Source of the DNA: an uncultured Oscillospiraceae bacterium
GTDB lineage: Bacteria > Bacillota > Clostridia > Oscillospirales > Oscillospiraceae
Reading direction: 5' to 3'
NCBI GenBank assembly: GCA_944382965.1
Contig: CALWOA010000010.1
Location: forward strand, 1 to 64,000
DNA: 64,000 nucleotides
The position numbers and the translations under genes are program-made. The notes below the pieces were generated by a model. It was not told where the DNA came from, made no database searches, and was given only the letters and a program-made list of their open reading frames with translations. Positions 40,312-50,773 of the stretch are shown here, piece by piece (within the stretch, counting starts at the first letter, position 1; every line of letters starts with the position of its first letter).

Positions 40312-42809
40312 TGCTGGGCTTCCTCTTCCATGTTCTCCACCCGCTCCAGGGATACCACCTGATTGCCTTCTTCAATCCGCATGACAATCACGCCCTGAAC
40401 GTCCCGCTTGTAGACGTTGATGGAGGAGGCAGGAATCCGGATGATGACGCCGCCGTTTTCAATCAGCATCACGTCGTCATTTTCACCCACTACCCGGCAG
40501 CCGGCCACGTTGCCGGTTTTGGCAGTGATGTTGTAGTTCTTCAGGCCCTTGCCGCCCCGGCTCTGGGCGCACTTCTCCCCGTTGGGGCCGGTGCGCAGAT
40601 ATTCCGACAGCTCCGTACGCTTGCCGTAGCCCTTTTCCGTTACGGTGAGCAGGGTCTTGCCCTCTTCCGCCTTTTCCGCGCCAACGACGAAGTCTCCGGG
40701 GCTGAGGGTGATGCCCTTGACACCGGCGGCGTCCCGTCCCATGGGACGGACGTCGGTTTCGCTGAAGCAGATGGCGTAGCCCTGGGCGGTGGCCAGCAGG
40801 ATATTGTCGCTGCCGCTGGTGTGGATGACGTTGATCAGATGATCGTCCTCGTCCAGGGTAATGGCCCGAATGCCGCCCTTACGGTTGGTTTTCAGAGACA
40901 GGAAAGGCACCCGCTTGACGGTACCCTTCCGGGTGACCATCATCAGGTAGTCGTCCTCGCTGAACTCCCGGGTAATGACCATGGCGGTGACGGACTCACC
41001 CTGCTCCAGAGGCAGCACGTTGACAATGGCGGTACCCCGGGCGGTGCGGCCTGCCTCGGGAATCTGGTAGCCCTTGCGGTGATGCACCCGGCCCAAATCC
41101 GTAAAGAACAGCATATGGTCATGGGTGGAGGCAATGGTCAAAGACTTGACGTAGTCCTCCTCCTTCAGGTTCTGGGCGTTGACGCCCCGGCCGCCCCGGC
41201 TCTGGGTCCGGTAGGTATCCACGGGCATCCGCTTGATGTAGCCTTCGTTGGACAGGGTAAAGGCGCAGGTTTCCTCTTCGATGAGATCTTCGATGTCGAT
41301 CTCGTCCTCCACGTCCTGAATCAGAGTCTTACGCTCGTCGCCGAACTTGTCCCGGATCTCGATCAGCTCTTCCCGGAGGACACCCTTGAGCTTGTTCTCA
41401 TCGGACAGCAGCTCCAGATAGTAGTTGATTTTTTCCAGAAGTTCGTCGTACTCGTTTTGCAGCTTCTCCCGGTCCAGGCCCTGGAGGGCTTTCAGGCGCA
41501 TATCCAGGATGGCCTGGGCCTGGACATCATCCAGGTTGAACCGATCCATCAGACGCTGCTTGGCGTCGTCGTAGGCGGTACGGATGATGTGGATAACCTC
41601 GTCAATGTTATCCTGGGCAATGAGCAGGCCTTCCAACAGGTGGGCCCGCTCCCGGGCTTTTTTCAGTTCATACTGGGTCCGGCGGGTCAGCACCTGTTCC
41701 TGATGATTCAGGTACTCGTCGATAATCTGCCGCAGGGACAGAATCTTCGGCTGCTTCTGATCGTCCACCAGAGCCAGCATAATGATGCCGAAGCTGCTTT
41801 GCAGCGCCGTCTGCTTGAACAGGTTATTCAGCACGACCTGAGGATTGGCGTCTTTTTTCAGTTCAATGACCATCCGCATACCGTTGCGGTCGGTTTCGTC
41901 CCGGAGGTCGGAAATACCGTCCAGGCGCTTGTCCTTGACCTGGTCGGCAATGCTCTTGATCAGCTGGCGCTTGTTGACCTGGTAAGGCAGTTCGGAAACG
42001 ATAATCCGCATCCGGTCCTTGCCGAATTCTTCAAATTCGGTTTTGGCCCGAACCACCACCTTGCCCCGTCCGGTGGCATAGGCTGCCCGGATGCCGCTGC
42101 GGCCCATGATGATGCCGCCGGTGGGGAAATCCGGGCCGCTGATGTGCTCCATCAAATCGGGCAATGTGGCCTCCGGGTCATCCAGCACAGCCACACAGGC
42201 ATTGATGACTTCCGTCAGATTGTGGGGCGGAATATTGGTAGCCATACCTACGGCGATACCGGAGGAGCCGTTGACCAGCAGGTTGGGGAACCGGCTGGGC
42301 AGAACCCTGGGTTCCTTCCGGCTTTCGTCAAAGTTGGGGTCCCAGTCTACCGTGTCCTTATCAATGTCGCGAAGCATTTCGTTGGACATTTTGGACAGAC
42401 GGGCTTCGGTGTAACGGTAAGCTGCCGGGGGGTCGCCGTCCACGGAGCCGAAGTTGCCGTGGCCGTCCACCAGCAGATAGCGCATGGAGAAATTCTGGGC
42501 CAGACGAACCATGGCGTCGTAGACAGAGCTGTCGCCATGGGGATGGTATTTACCCAGCACGTCACCGACACAGGTGGCAGACTTTTTGAAGGGTTTGTCC
42601 GAGGTCAGGCCGCTTTCGTACATGGTGTACAGAATCCGGCGGTGTACCGGCTTCAGGCCGTCCCGCACGTCGGGCAGGGCACGGCCGACGATGACGGACA
42701 TGGCATATTCGATGTAGGATTTCTCCATTTCCTCCACCAGGTTGCTCTCGGTGATCACCTGGTCGGGGAAGCGGATATCCTCGGGTTGATAGCTGCGGTT
42801 ATGTGCCAA
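40308..42809 (-). CDS. gyrA: DNA gyrase subunit A
   Basis: A protein of 833 residues from TTG 42809. GGAGG lies eight bases upstream of this TTG; a GTG at 42818 overlaps that site and is unlikely. The breakage-reunion domain contains the catalytic tyrosine in [11 protein letters not shown] and the quinolone region [20 protein letters not shown] with the susceptible-type Ser and Asp. The C-terminal half has the six-blade pinwheel, including the GyrA box-like [11 protein letters not shown]. It lies downstream of gyrB by 60 bases. Confidence 0.98.
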   Translation of the reverse strand: MAHNRSYQPEDIRFPDQVITESNLVEEMEKSYIEYAMSVIVGRALPDVRDGLKPVHRRILYTMYESGLTSDKPFKKSATCVGDVLGKYHPHGDSSVYDAMVRLAQNFSMRYLLVDGHGNFGSVDGDPPAAYRYTEARLSKMSNEMLRDIDKDTVDWDPNFDESRKEPRVLPSRFPNLLVNGSSGIAVGMATNIPPHNLTEVINACVAVLDDPEATLPDLMEHISGPDFPTGGIIMGRSGIRAAYATGRGKVVVRAKTEFEEFGKDRMRIIVSELPYQVNKRQLIKSIADQVKDKRLDGISDLRDETDRNGMRMVIELKKDANPQVVLNNLFKQTALQSSFGIIMLALVDDQKQPKILSLRQIIDEYLNHQEQVLTRRTQYELKKARERAHLLEGLLIAQDNIDEVIHIIRTAYDDAKQRLMDRFNLDDVQAQAILDMRLKALQGLDREKLQNEYDELLEKINYYLELLSDENKLKGVLREELIEIRDKFGDERKTLIQDVEDEIDIEDLIEEETCAFTLSNEGYIKRMPVDTYRTQSRGGRGVNAQNLKEEDYVKSLTIASTHDHMLFFTDLGRVHHRKGYQIPEAGRTARGTAIVNVLPLEQGESVTAMVITREFSEDDYLMMVTRKGTVKRVPFLSLKTNRKGGIRAITLDEDDHLINVIHTSGSDNILLATAQGYAICFSETDVRPMGRDAAGVKGITLSPGDFVVGAEKAEEGKTLLTVTEKGYGKRTELSEYLRTGPNGEKCAQSRGGKGLKNYNITAKTGNVAGCRVVGENDDVMLIENGGVIIRIPASSINVYKRDVQGVIVMRIEEGNQVVSLERVENMEEEAQQ

Positions 42810-42868
42810 AAAGGACACCTCCAGTGTTTGTTTTTCCCATTGGGAAGGTCAGAACATGCCCTTTCCCA

Positions 42869-44797
42869 TCAAATATCGATATTGACCGCATACTTGGCGT
42901 TGTGTTCAATCCACTCTTTTCTCGGCTCCACCTGCTCGCCCATCAGGACGGTGAAGATCTCGTCCGCCCGACGGGCATCTTCCAGGGTGATCCGGCGCAG
43001 GGTGCGCTTTTCCGGGTCCATGGTGGTCTCCCACAGTTCGTGGGCGTCCATTTCACCCAAGCCTTTGAACCGGGAAATTTCCACCTTGGCGTTGGGGTTG
43101 TCCGCCCGGAGCTGAGCGGAAACCTGATCCCGCTGCTCGTCGGAGTAGGCAACCTTCACAGTCTTGCCCCGGGTCAGCTTGTAAAGAGGCGGCACGGCGG
43201 AGTAGACGTAGCCGTTTTCAATCATGGGCCGCATGTAGCGGAAGAAGAAGGTCAGAAGCAGGGTGCGGATATGGGCGCCGTCCACGTCCGCATCGGACAT
43301 GATGATGACCTTGTGGTAGCGCAGCTTTTCGATGTCAAATTCCTCACCGATGCCGCCGCCCAGGGCCACGATCAGCGGATAGAGCTTGTCGTTGCCGTAG
43401 ATCTTGTCGGCTCTGGCCTTTTCCACATTGAGCATTTTACCCCACATGGCCAGAATTGCCTGGAACCGGGAGTCCCGGCCCTGGATGGCGGAGCCGGCTG
43501 CGGAGTCACCCTCGACGATGTAAATTTCGCACAGTTCCGGGTTGCGCTCGTTGCAGTCCTGGAGTTTGTCGGGCATCTGTCCGGATTCCAGGCCGGTTTT
43601 CCGGCGGATGGATTCCCGGGCCTTCCGGGCCGCTTCTCTGGCCCGGTTGGCCATCATGGCCTTGTCCAGAATGGCCTTGGCGGTCTGGGGATGTTCCTCA
43701 AAGTACACCGCCAGCTGCTCGTTCACCAACTGGTCCACCAGGGTGCGGATATAGGCGTTGCCAAGTTTGGCCTTGGTCTGGCCTTCAAACTGGGCATCGG
43801 TCAATTTAACGGAGATGATGGCGGTGATGCCCTCCCGGCAGTCCTCGCCGGAGACCTTGTCGTCGCCTTTGATGATGCCGTTTTTCACGCCGTAGGCGTT
43901 GAGCACCCGGGTCAGGGCAGTTTTGAAGCCGGTTTCATGCATACCGCCTTCCGGGGTGCGCACGTCGTTGGCAAAGGACATCAAAAATTCGTTGTAGCCG
44001 TCGTTATATTGCAGGGCGACTTCCGCGGAGGCGTCCCCCTTGGTGCTGCGCATATAGATAATATCCTCGTGGAGAGGGGTTTTGTTTCGGTTGCACCAGG
44101 CGGCAAATTCCCGGATACCGCCTTCGTAGCACATCACATCGGAAATGTCGTCGGCGGTGCGGTTATCGGTGATGGTGATGGACAGGCCTGCATTCAGGAA
44201 GGCCTCTTCCCGCATCCGCTCGTGGAGGGTTTCGTAATCGTAAACCAGGGTGTCGAACATCTCCGGGTCAGGCTGGAAGGTAACTTCCGTACCAGTTTTT
44301 TCCGTCTTGCCCACAATGGTCATTTCCTGGGTGATGTGGCCCCGGGCAAATTTCATTTCGTAGATATTGCCGTTCTTATGAACCCGGACTTTCAGCCACT
44401 GGCTCAGGGCGTTGACAACGGAAGCGCCCACGCCATGGAGGCCGCCGGAGACTTTATAACCGCCGCCGCCGAATTTGCCGCCGGCGTGCAGAACGGTGTA
44501 CACCACTTCCAGGGCAGGCCGTCCGGTCTGGGGCTGGATATCCACGGGGATGCCACGGCCGTCGTCGGTGACGGTGATGGAATCGCCGGGGTTGATGGTG
44601 ACGGTAATATGTTTACAGTATCCGGCCAGAGCTTCGTCAATGGCGTTGTCCACGATCTCATAGACCAGGTGGTGCAGGCCGCTGCTGGAGGTGGAGCCGA
44701 TATACATGCCCGGACGCTTCCGGACTGCCTCCAATCCTTCCAGAACCTGAATTTGTTCCGCGCCGTATTCCTGTGTTACTTTCGTTTCCTCAGACAT
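42869..44797 (-). CDS. gyrB: DNA gyrase subunit B
   Basis: A 642-residue ATPase subunit. The N-terminal ATP site has [14 protein letters not shown] and [11 protein letters not shown] with [15 protein letters not shown]. The TOPRIM domain has [17 protein letters not shown] and [18 protein letters not shown]. The length is that of Gram-positive GyrB. AGGAGG precedes the ATG. It follows recF by 24 bases, the usual dnaN-rlbA-recF-gyrB order. Confidence 0.99.
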   Translation of the reverse strand: MSEETKVTQEYGAEQIQVLEGLEAVRKRPGMYIGSTSSSGLHHLVYEIVDNAIDEALAGYCKHITVTINPGDSITVTDDGRGIPVDIQPQTGRPALEVVYTVLHAGGKFGGGGYKVSGGLHGVGASVVNALSQWLKVRVHKNGNIYEMKFARGHITQEMTIVGKTEKTGTEVTFQPDPEMFDTLVYDYETLHERMREEAFLNAGLSITITDNRTADDISDVMCYEGGIREFAAWCNRNKTPLHEDIIYMRSTKGDASAEVALQYNDGYNEFLMSFANDVRTPEGGMHETGFKTALTRVLNAYGVKNGIIKGDDKVSGEDCREGITAIISVKLTDAQFEGQTKAKLGNAYIRTLVDQLVNEQLAVYFEEHPQTAKAILDKAMMANRAREAARKARESIRRKTGLESGQMPDKLQDCNERNPELCEIYIVEGDSAAGSAIQGRDSRFQAILAMWGKMLNVEKARADKIYGNDKLYPLIVALGGGIGEEFDIEKLRYHKVIIMSDADVDGAHIRTLLLTFFFRYMRPMIENGYVYSAVPPLYKLTRGKTVKVAYSDEQRDQVSAQLRADNPNAKVEISRFKGLGEMDAHELWETTMDPEKRTLRRITLEDARRADEIFTVLMGEQVEPRKEWIEHNAKYAVNIDI

Positions 44798-44821
44798 AAA
44801 ATCCTCCTGAAATTGCGCCGT

Positions 44822-45925
44822 TTATATCATCACATTTCCTTGGTTGATGTGCATGGTTTTTCCCAATTTGGTAAACCGTCCCGGCTCGCAGCAGGTGATA
44901 AACACCTGTCCGGAGACGATTTTGTTCAGTACGAAATCCTGCCGCCCCGGGTCCAGCTCGGAAAGCACGTCGTCCAGCAGCAGCACCGGCTCTTCTCCCC
45001 ACTCCCGGCGCATCAGTTCCCGCTGGGCCAGCTTCAGGCTGATGGCGCTGGTCCGGGTCTGCCCCTGGGAGCCGTAGGCCTTCAGATCGATGCCGGAAAG
45101 GGTCACCGTAAAATCATCTTTATGAGGGCCGGTCAGGCACTGGCCGCTTTCCAGTTCCGCCCGGCTGTGCTGCTGCAAATGCTCTTGTAAGTCTTCCGTC
45201 AGCTGACTGACCGGTGCAAAGGGGTCTTTCACCGTGGACACCGTCCGGTATTCCAGGGAAAAGTCCTCTTTTCCTCCGGAAAACTGACCGTGAAAGTCCG
45301 CCGCTGCCGAGCCCAGGGCTTCATAAAACCGGGCCCGGTAGGAAATCAGCAGCGCCCCTACCTGACACAGCCGCAGATTGTACTCGGGCAGGATGTCCAA
45401 CACCCGGGGGTCGGTAAAATGATCCTTTAATATCCTGCTTTTCTGCTCCAAAATCCGGTTGTACTGGGTCAGGGCCGCATCGTAATTGGGCCTGAGTTGA
45501 CATAATGCAGTGTCTGCAAACCGCCGCCGCTGGGCGGCTCCGGCTTTGAGCATCAGCAGATCCTCCGGGCAGAACAGCACCGTGGGCAGCACCCCGGCAA
45601 TATCGGCAGCGGTTTTCTGTTTCGCTCCGTTTCGCCAGATCTGTCTGGCCCGGCTGCCGGGAAAGAGAACAAAGCGCAGACTTTGCTTGCGCTGCTGGGC
45701 AAAAACCGTCCCTTCCACTTCCCCGAAATCTGCTCCGAAGCGGATCAGCTCTGCCGTTTTCTGAGCCCGGAAGCTTTTTCCGCTGCCAAGGTAGGCAATG
45801 GCCTCCAAAAGATTGGTCTTTCCCTGGGCGTTATCCCCCACAATCAGATTGACCCCGGGATCAAAGGTAAGCTGGGCTTCCTGATAATTTCGGAAGCTTC
45901 GCAATGCAACAGATTCCAGATTCAT
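44822..45925 (-). CDS. recF: DNA replication and repair protein RecF
   Basis: A 367-residue SMC-like ATPase with Walker A GDNAQGKTNLLEAI, signature LTGPHKDDF and Walker B PVLLLDDVLSELD. It helps load RecA at gaps with RecO and RecR. Its ATG overlaps the stop of the upstream S4 gene (ATGA). Confidence 0.97.
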   Translation of the reverse strand: MNLESVALRSFRNYQEAQLTFDPGVNLIVGDNAQGKTNLLEAIAYLGSGKSFRAQKTAELIRFGADFGEVEGTVFAQQRKQSLRFVLFPGSRARQIWRNGAKQKTAADIAGVLPTVLFCPEDLLMLKAGAAQRRRFADTALCQLRPNYDAALTQYNRILEQKSRILKDHFTDPRVLDILPEYNLRLCQVGALLISYRARFYEALGSAAADFHGQFSGGKEDFSLEYRTVSTVKDPFAPVSQLTEDLQEHLQQHSRAELESGQCLTGPHKDDFTVTLSGIDLKAYGSQGQTRTSAISLKLAQRELMRREWGEEPVLLLDDVLSELDPGRQDFVLNKIVSGQVFITCCEPGRFTKLGKTMHINQGNVMI

Positions 45926-46167
45926 ACCTGGTGCACAATCCGGTAGGTATGACCCTGGAAGGCAAAGGTATCCTCGGGATAGAGCTTTTTGCCCCGCATG
46001 GTGCAGACCTCTCCGCTCACTTCCACCTGACCCTCCTGAATCAGGGCCTTAGCTTCGCCGCCGGTGGCAACCAGGTTTGCCAGCTTCATGGCGTCCTGAA
46101 GCTTGATATATTCCGTGCCGATGGCAACAGGAATGGCGCCGTCTCTCTTCTTTACAATTACTTTCAT
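45922..46167 (-). CDS. rlbA: S4-domain RNA-binding protein YaaA/RlbA
   Basis: An 81-residue protein consisting of an S4 domain: KLQDAMKLANLVATGGEAKA then LIQEGQVEVSGEVCTMRGKK. The gene is a constant companion of dnaN and recF in Firmicutes (B. subtilis yaaA, renamed rlbA) and has a reported role in ribosome maturation. It overlaps recF and follows dnaN closely. Confidence 0.93.
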   Translation of the reverse strand: MKVIVKKRDGAIPVAIGTEYIKLQDAMKLANLVATGGEAKALIQEGQVEVSGEVCTMRGKKLYPEDTFAFQGHTYRIVHQV

Positions 46168-46177
46168 ACCCTACCTC

Positions 46178-47287
46178 TTAACCATTCTTGATCCGAACCG
46201 GCAGTACCATATAGGCAAAGTCGTATTTGTCATCCACGGGGGTCAGCACAATGGGGCTTAAGCCGTTGGTCAGCTCCAGAGTAACCTCCTGAGCAGGCAC
46301 CACCCGGAGGGCGTCGGCCAGGTAGCGGACATTGAAGCCGATTTCCAGCTCTTTTCCGTCACCGGCGAAACTGCACCGGTCCTCGGCGGCGCCAATGGTG
46401 GTGTTTGTGCGCATCTGCAATTCCTGATTGGAGAAGATGCAGCGCACCGGGCTTTTGTATTTTTCCGAAACAATCAGGCCGACGCGCTCCACGGAAGAGG
46501 CCAGCTCCGAAACATTGGCAATGAGCTTGATGGGACAGTCGGTGGGTACAACCCGCCGCCAATCCAAAAATTCGCCTTCCAGCAGCCGGCAGACCAGTGT
46601 TGCCCGGCCGATCTGGAACAGGATGTGTTTGGGGCCCAAGGTAAAGGCAGCGTTGTCTTCCGTATCAGAAAGAATCTTTTCCACTTCCTTCAGTCCCGGT
46701 GCGGGGACAACGAAATTCATCTCCCGTCCGGTGCCTTCTTCCGGATGGTAAGTCCGGCGGGCCAGACGGAATCCGTCCACCGCTACCGCGGTAATGGTTT
46801 CGTTGGTGACCTCAAACTTGACACCGGTGTGAATGGGACGGCCCTGATTTTCCGAAACGGCAAAGATGGTGCCGGAGATCAGTTCCTTCAGCTGGTTCTG
46901 GGGGATGGAAATGGCCCGTCCGGAATTGACGTCGGGAAGCTCCGGATAGTCCTCCGCTGTTTCGGCAGAAATGGTAAAGGAAGCGTAACCGGAACGGATG
47001 GAAACCTTGAAGCTATCGTCTACCACCACCGTCACCGGCCCTTCGGGCAGACGGCGGATAATGTCACCGAAGAGCTTGGCAGGGAGAATGCACTCGCCGG
47101 GGTCAGAGATGTCCGCTTCAATTTCGTAGCTGATGGCGGTCTCCATATTATATCCTGTCAAAGTCAGGTAGTGTCCGGCCTTGCAGAGGATGCCTTCGAT
47201 AACGGAAAGACTGCTTTTCTGTGCTACGGTACGGCCGGCAATATTCAGACCCGTTACCAGCATGCTTTTTTCACAGGTAAAACGCAT
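46178..47287 (-). CDS. dnaN: DNA polymerase III beta clamp
   Basis: This 369-residue sliding clamp starts at ATG 47287 (MRFTCEKSMLV) with GAAAGGAA eight bases upstream; a TTG six bases earlier is too close to that site. Three clamp domains are visible, with the C-terminal ITLELTNGLSPIVLTPV-type strand followed by the conserved FAYMVLPVRI end. It tethers the replicase to DNA. The oriC region separates it from dnaA. Confidence 0.98.
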   Translation of the reverse strand: MRFTCEKSMLVTGLNIAGRTVAQKSSLSVIEGILCKAGHYLTLTGYNMETAISYEIEADISDPGECILPAKLFGDIIRRLPEGPVTVVVDDSFKVSIRSGYASFTISAETAEDYPELPDVNSGRAISIPQNQLKELISGTIFAVSENQGRPIHTGVKFEVTNETITAVAVDGFRLARRTYHPEEGTGREMNFVVPAPGLKEVEKILSDTEDNAAFTLGPKHILFQIGRATLVCRLLEGEFLDWRRVVPTDCPIKLIANVSELASSVERVGLIVSEKYKSPVRCIFSNQELQMRTNTTIGAAEDRCSFAGDGKELEIGFNVRYLADALRVVPAQEVTLELTNGLSPIVLTPVDDKYDFAYMVLPVRIKNG

Positions 47288-47686
47288 AGTCAAGTTCCTT
47301 TCTTGTTAGAGAATATACAGATCTATATATCTATCGTAAGTTAAGGTAGTGGTAATAGGGGTAGTAGAAACTTATGTGGAAAACTGGGATTTCCCTTACG
47401 GCCCCAAGGATTTTTTCTCCACAGGGCAATGTGTATTTTTCGAAACTTTTCCACAACGCCTGTGGAAGCGAAATTTCGTCGAAACTTTTCCACAGTTTCG
47501 TTTTCCACATTCCACAGCCCCTGTGGAAAAAATTAAGCGTAAAAAAAGAGAGAAAAAAGAGCGAGCAAAGCGAAGCGAACTAACCGCTGCACTAGCTATC
47601 GTTACCGGGCACGAAGCTAACGCAACCACCGCACCCCGTGCGCCATTAAAGTTCTTTTTGCTTCTTTTTCTTTCAAGAAAAAGAAG
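47288..47686. other. oriC: Chromosomal origin oriC between dnaA and dnaN
   Basis: No gene. DnaA-box-like 9-mers lie at 47375-47383 (TGTGGAAAA), 47415-47423 (TTCTCCACA), 47447-47455 (TTTTCCACA), 47461-47469, 47486-47494 (TTTTCCACA), 47501-47509 (TTTTCCACA) and 47522-47530 (TGTGGAAAA). An A-rich stretch (47526-47560) beside them can serve as the unwinding element. The favoured box here is TTTTCCACA. A weak dnaN -10 (TATATT, minus strand, 47312-47317) lies at the left end. The stretch 47556-47660 has nothing I recognise beyond a purine-rich GCGAGCAAAGCGAAGCGAAC run. Confidence 0.88.
47661..47686 (-). terminator. AT-rich hairpin directly after dnaA
   Basis: CTTCTTTTTCTT and AAGAAAAAGAAG pair around a minimal loop immediately behind the dnaA stop. 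The stem is AT-rich and the tail mixed, so terminator strength is uncertain. Confidence 0.5.
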
Positions 47687-49000
47687 TTAGAGGCTGGAGT
47701 TAATGTTGGAGGTAACGTCCCGGACGTTGTTCTGCATGTTGGCGTCGCCGTTTTTCAGAGCAACTTCCACTTTCCGGATGGCATAAAGCACCGTGGAGTG
47801 ATCCCGGCCAAACTCCTTGCCAATGTCCGGCAAAGACAAATTGGTCAGCTTCCGAATCAGATACATGGCAACCTGCCGGGCTTCAGCAGTGCCCTTGTTC
47901 TTCTGGGTGCCCCGAAGCACCTGCTCATCTACATTATAGAACTTGCTGACCTGGGTGATAATCAGAGCCGGAGTGGGTACGGCATTGCCTTCGGACTTGA
48001 ACATGTCGTCAATGGCCCGGGAAATGTTGGGAAGATCCAGAGGCATGTTGTTCAGATCCCGGTAGGCCAGAATCTTTTTTACCGTGCCTTCAATCTGCCG
48101 GACGTTGGAAGTAATATTTACCGCAATGTAGTTGCACACTTCGTCGCTGAGGTTCAAGCCCAGCTGCTTGGCCTTGTTCTTGATAATGGCCATCCGGGTC
48201 TCGTAATCCGGCGGGTTGATGTCCGCAATCAGACCCCAGAGGAATCGGCTGCGCAGACGCTCTTCCAGGGTGAGCATGTCGTCCGGCTTGCGGTCGGATG
48301 TCAGCACAATCTGCTTGTGCTCTTCGTAGAGTTTATTGAAGGTATGGAAAAATTCCTCCTGGGTGGATTCCTTACCGGCGATAAACTGAATATCATCCAC
48401 CAGGAACAGATCCGCTTCTCGGTATTTGGAGCGGAATTCGATATTTTTACCGTTTTTAATGGCGTCAATCAGCTCATTGGTGAACTGGTCGCCTTTAATG
48501 TAGACAATGTTGGCGTTGGGATTTTCCTTGCGGATGCCGTTGGCGATGGCATACAGCAGATGGGTCTTGCCCACGCCGGGAGGGCCATAGAGGAACAGGG
48601 GGTTATATACCTGACCCGGGGTCTTGCTGACGGCAATGGCAGCGGAATGGGCAAACCGGTTGGAGGGGCCTACCACAAAATTGTCAAAGGTAAACTGGGG
48701 GTTAAAATCCATCGCCGTGGGGGAACTGCCTTTATTCTTCCGGGCGGCCAGCTCTTCGTCGCCGAAAACCAGCAGCTTGGCGTCGGAATTGAAAATCTCT
48801 TTCAGGGCGTCATGGATGTAGTCGGTGCAGCGGCGGCGGATGATCTCCCGGCGGAAATCCGAGGGGGAATAGAGAATCAGATTGTTCTCGTTCAGCTCCA
48901 CCACCTCCGCATCGTCGAACCAGGCCGATACGGTGACAGCGCCCAGCCGTTCTTCCATATGGCTGAGCACCTTGGCCCAGACGTAGGCGGATGAATACAT
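47687..49000 (-). CDS. dnaA: Chromosomal replication initiator DnaA
   Basis: A 437-residue AAA+ protein. It has Walker A FLYGPPGVGKTHLLYAIANG, Walker B LFLVDDIQFIAGKE, and the C-terminal DnaA-box-binding helix LPDIGKEFGRDHSTVLYAIR. The start is ATG 49000 (MYSSAYVWAKVL), seven bases after AAAGGAG; the frame stays open upstream but has no site there. It opens oriC and is encoded at its right edge. Confidence 0.98.
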   Translation of the reverse strand: MYSSAYVWAKVLSHMEERLGAVTVSAWFDDAEVVELNENNLILYSPSDFRREIIRRRCTDYIHDALKEIFNSDAKLLVFGDEELAARKNKGSSPTAMDFNPQFTFDNFVVGPSNRFAHSAAIAVSKTPGQVYNPLFLYGPPGVGKTHLLYAIANGIRKENPNANIVYIKGDQFTNELIDAIKNGKNIEFRSKYREADLFLVDDIQFIAGKESTQEEFFHTFNKLYEEHKQIVLTSDRKPDDMLTLEERLRSRFLWGLIADINPPDYETRMAIIKNKAKQLGLNLSDEVCNYIAVNITSNVRQIEGTVKKILAYRDLNNMPLDLPNISRAIDDMFKSEGNAVPTPALIITQVSKFYNVDEQVLRGTQKNKGTAEARQVAMYLIRKLTNLSLPDIGKEFGRDHSTVLYAIRKVEVALKNGDANMQNNVRDVTSNINSSL

Positions 49001-49081
49001 ACTATGGCTCCTTTCCATCTCTCTCACAAGCCAAAAAATGAAAACAGGCGGCTTCTGTTTGTACATAATATATCAACTTAA

Positions 49082-49110
49082 ATTTTATCACATTTTACTA
49101 TAAAAGACAA
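49082..49110 (-). promoter_or_regulatory. Promoter of dnaA
   Basis: Minus strand: TTGTCT (49105-49110), 17-base spacer ending TGA, TAAAAT (49082-49087): an extended -10 promoter. Confidence 0.7.
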
Positions 49111-49222
49111 GTGGTTTTTGGTAATATTCCAAGAATAGCAATGGGAAAGATTCGGGATTTTGCCGAAAGGATGATGGGCAGCCTAACCGGCTGAGAAAAT
49201 CTGATTCCAGGGCGGAATTCTC

Positions 49223-49251
49223 TTTACTTTCCTAACCCAATCGGGTAAAAT
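49223..49251 (+). promoter_or_regulatory. Promoter of the acidic-protein/gluQ operon
   Basis: TTTACT (49223-49228), 17-base spacer, TAAAAT (49246-49251), just before the AAAGGAGG ribosome site. Confidence 0.6.
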
Positions 49252-49274
49252 AGCCAGCAAAGGAGGGAAAGTCT

Positions 49275-49730
49275 ATGTTTGATGATCCGAGACGGGAACT
49301 GCGCCGGCTGGAAGAAGAGCTGCTGGCGGAAGAAGAAGAGGAAGAAGAATTTGCGCCCAGCGAAGACGAGGAATACGGCGACTATGAGGAATTCTTTGAC
49401 GAGGACGATCTGAACAATGCCCTCTATGGCTCCGATCAGGGATGGGTGGATAACTTAGACGAACTTCTGTCAGAAGAACCGGAGGTGCGCAACCACGCCA
49501 ACGGCTACGGCACCCGGATGCAGGCCCCCAAGAAGAAAGAAAAGAAAGCCAAGAAAGCAAAGAAAACGCCGGTATACAAAGAGGAAGAATACGAAGAACT
49601 GGACGAGGATGCAGCGGTCTTTGATGAAGATTATAAGGAAAAAGGCATCGGAGGTCTGGTTTTTCTGGCGATTCTGGAAATTATCGGCATTCTGGCGGTG
49701 GTACGGTGGTGGATACAATGGCTGGGGTAA
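49275..49730 (+). CDS. Acidic hypothetical protein with C-terminal membrane anchor
   Basis: A 151-residue protein. Residues 8-75 are extremely acidic (runs of E such as EEEEEEEF), followed by a lysine-rich patch (about 84-97, KKKEKKAKKAKK), a second acidic segment and one C-terminal helix (about 126-147, GGLVFLAILEIIGILAVV). It looks like a tail-anchored protein with a disordered cytoplasmic part. No family is recognised. It is divergent from dnaA and its last 13 bases overlap gluQ. Confidence 0.7.
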   Translation: MFDDPRRELRRLEEELLAEEEEEEEFAPSEDEEYGDYEEFFDEDDLNNALYGSDQGWVDNLDELLSEEPEVRNHANGYGTRMQAPKKKEKKAKKAKKTPVYKEEEYEELDEDAAVFDEDYKEKGIGGLVFLAILEIIGILAVVRWWIQWLG

Positions 49731-50647
49731 CAGGACGATTTGCCCCCACGCCTTCCGGGCGGATGCATCTGGGCAATGTATTTGCAGCGCTGCTGGCATG
49801 GCTGTCGGTGCGCGCTCAGAATGGGGAAATGGTGCTGCGGATGGAGGATCTGGACACTCTGCGCACCAGTGAGGAAAATGCCCGGATTTTGCGGGAGGAT
49901 CTTGCCTGGCTGGGGCTTACTTATGACCGGGAAACCCCGGCCCAAAGCAGCAGAAGCCGGGTGTATGACAGATATTTTGAAAAATTGAAGGAACTGGATT
50001 TGCTGTATCCCTGCTACTGTACCCGCAGTCAGCTGCACAGCGTCAATGCCCCCCACCTGTCTGACGGAACCTATGTCTACCCCGGCACCTGCCGGAATCT
50101 GACGGATGCGCAGCGGGCGGCATTTTCCAGAAGTCCTGCCTGGCGGGTAAAGGTGCCGGATAAAATCTGGCGGTTTACCGATCTGGTTCAGGGGGAATAT
50201 AGCCTGAATCTTGCCACCGACTGCGGCGACATGGTGGTGCGCCGGGCGGATGGGGTGTACGTGTACCAGCTGGCGGTGACGGTGGACGATGGCGAAGCAG
50301 GGGTTACGGAAGTGGTACGGGGAATGGATTTACTTAGCTCCGCACCCCGGCAGATGTATTTGCAGGAGCTGTTCGGATTTTCCCATCCCGTTTATGCCCA
50401 TGTACCCATGCTGCTGGCTCCCGACGGGCGGCGGCTGAGCAAACGGGATCGGGATCTGGATTTGGGACAGCTGAAATTGCACTTCCAGCCGGAGCAGATT
50501 CTGGGAACCCTTGCCCATGCCGCCGGGGTGATTGATCGTCCATGTAAGGTCAGCGCCCAGGAACTGATCGGGGAATTTTCCTGGCAGAAGGTAAAAAAGA
50601 CGGATATTTGTCTGGACGCATCGCAGCTGCAAGGACAAAGCGTATAG
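49718..50647 (+). CDS. gluQ: Glutamyl-Q tRNA(Asp) synthetase-like protein
   Basis: A 309-residue truncated glutamyl-tRNA synthetase without the anticodon-binding domain. It has the HIGH-type FAPTPSGRMHLGNVF, a zinc-type YPCYCTRSQL ... YPGTCR region and the KMSKS-type RRLSKRDRDLDLG. Such proteins attach glutamate to queuosine of tRNA-Asp. The start is ATG 49718 (MAGVTGRFAPTP), which overlaps the preceding gene by 13 bases and implies coupled translation. Confidence 0.88.
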   Translation: MAGVTGRFAPTPSGRMHLGNVFAALLAWLSVRAQNGEMVLRMEDLDTLRTSEENARILREDLAWLGLTYDRETPAQSSRSRVYDRYFEKLKELDLLYPCYCTRSQLHSVNAPHLSDGTYVYPGTCRNLTDAQRAAFSRSPAWRVKVPDKIWRFTDLVQGEYSLNLATDCGDMVVRRADGVYVYQLAVTVDDGEAGVTEVVRGMDLLSSAPRQMYLQELFGFSHPVYAHVPMLLAPDGRRLSKRDRDLDLGQLKLHFQPEQILGTLAHAAGVIDRPCKVSAQELIGEFSWQKVKKTDICLDASQLQGQSV

Positions 50648-50670
50648 GGGCTTTACCATTTTTAGGGGAA

Positions 50671-50735
50671 AAGCACCACAAATGGAGAATATTGCCGATC
50701 CCTCTCTTGCCAAGCACCACAATTCGGGGTATACT
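50671..50735 (+). promoter_or_regulatory. Promoter of the nucleotidyltransferase gene with repeated motif
   Basis: TTGCCA (50707-50712), 17-base spacer, TATACT (50730-50735). AAGCACCACAA occurs at 50671-50681 and again at 50712-50722 inside the spacer, 41 bases apart, and may be an operator pair. Confidence 0.6.
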
Positions 50736-50773
50736 GTATTTATCTGATAAATAAACCATAAGGAGAAATTCAC

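Noticed and set aside
42803-45190. 795-codon open frame on the plus strand
   Set aside because: Antisense to gyrB and recF, with composition typical of a shadow frame.
47556-47580. GCGAGCAAAGCGAAGCGAAC run beside oriC as a binding array
   Set aside because: It is imperfect and occurs once in this window; nothing supports a function beyond being part of the gene-free origin region.
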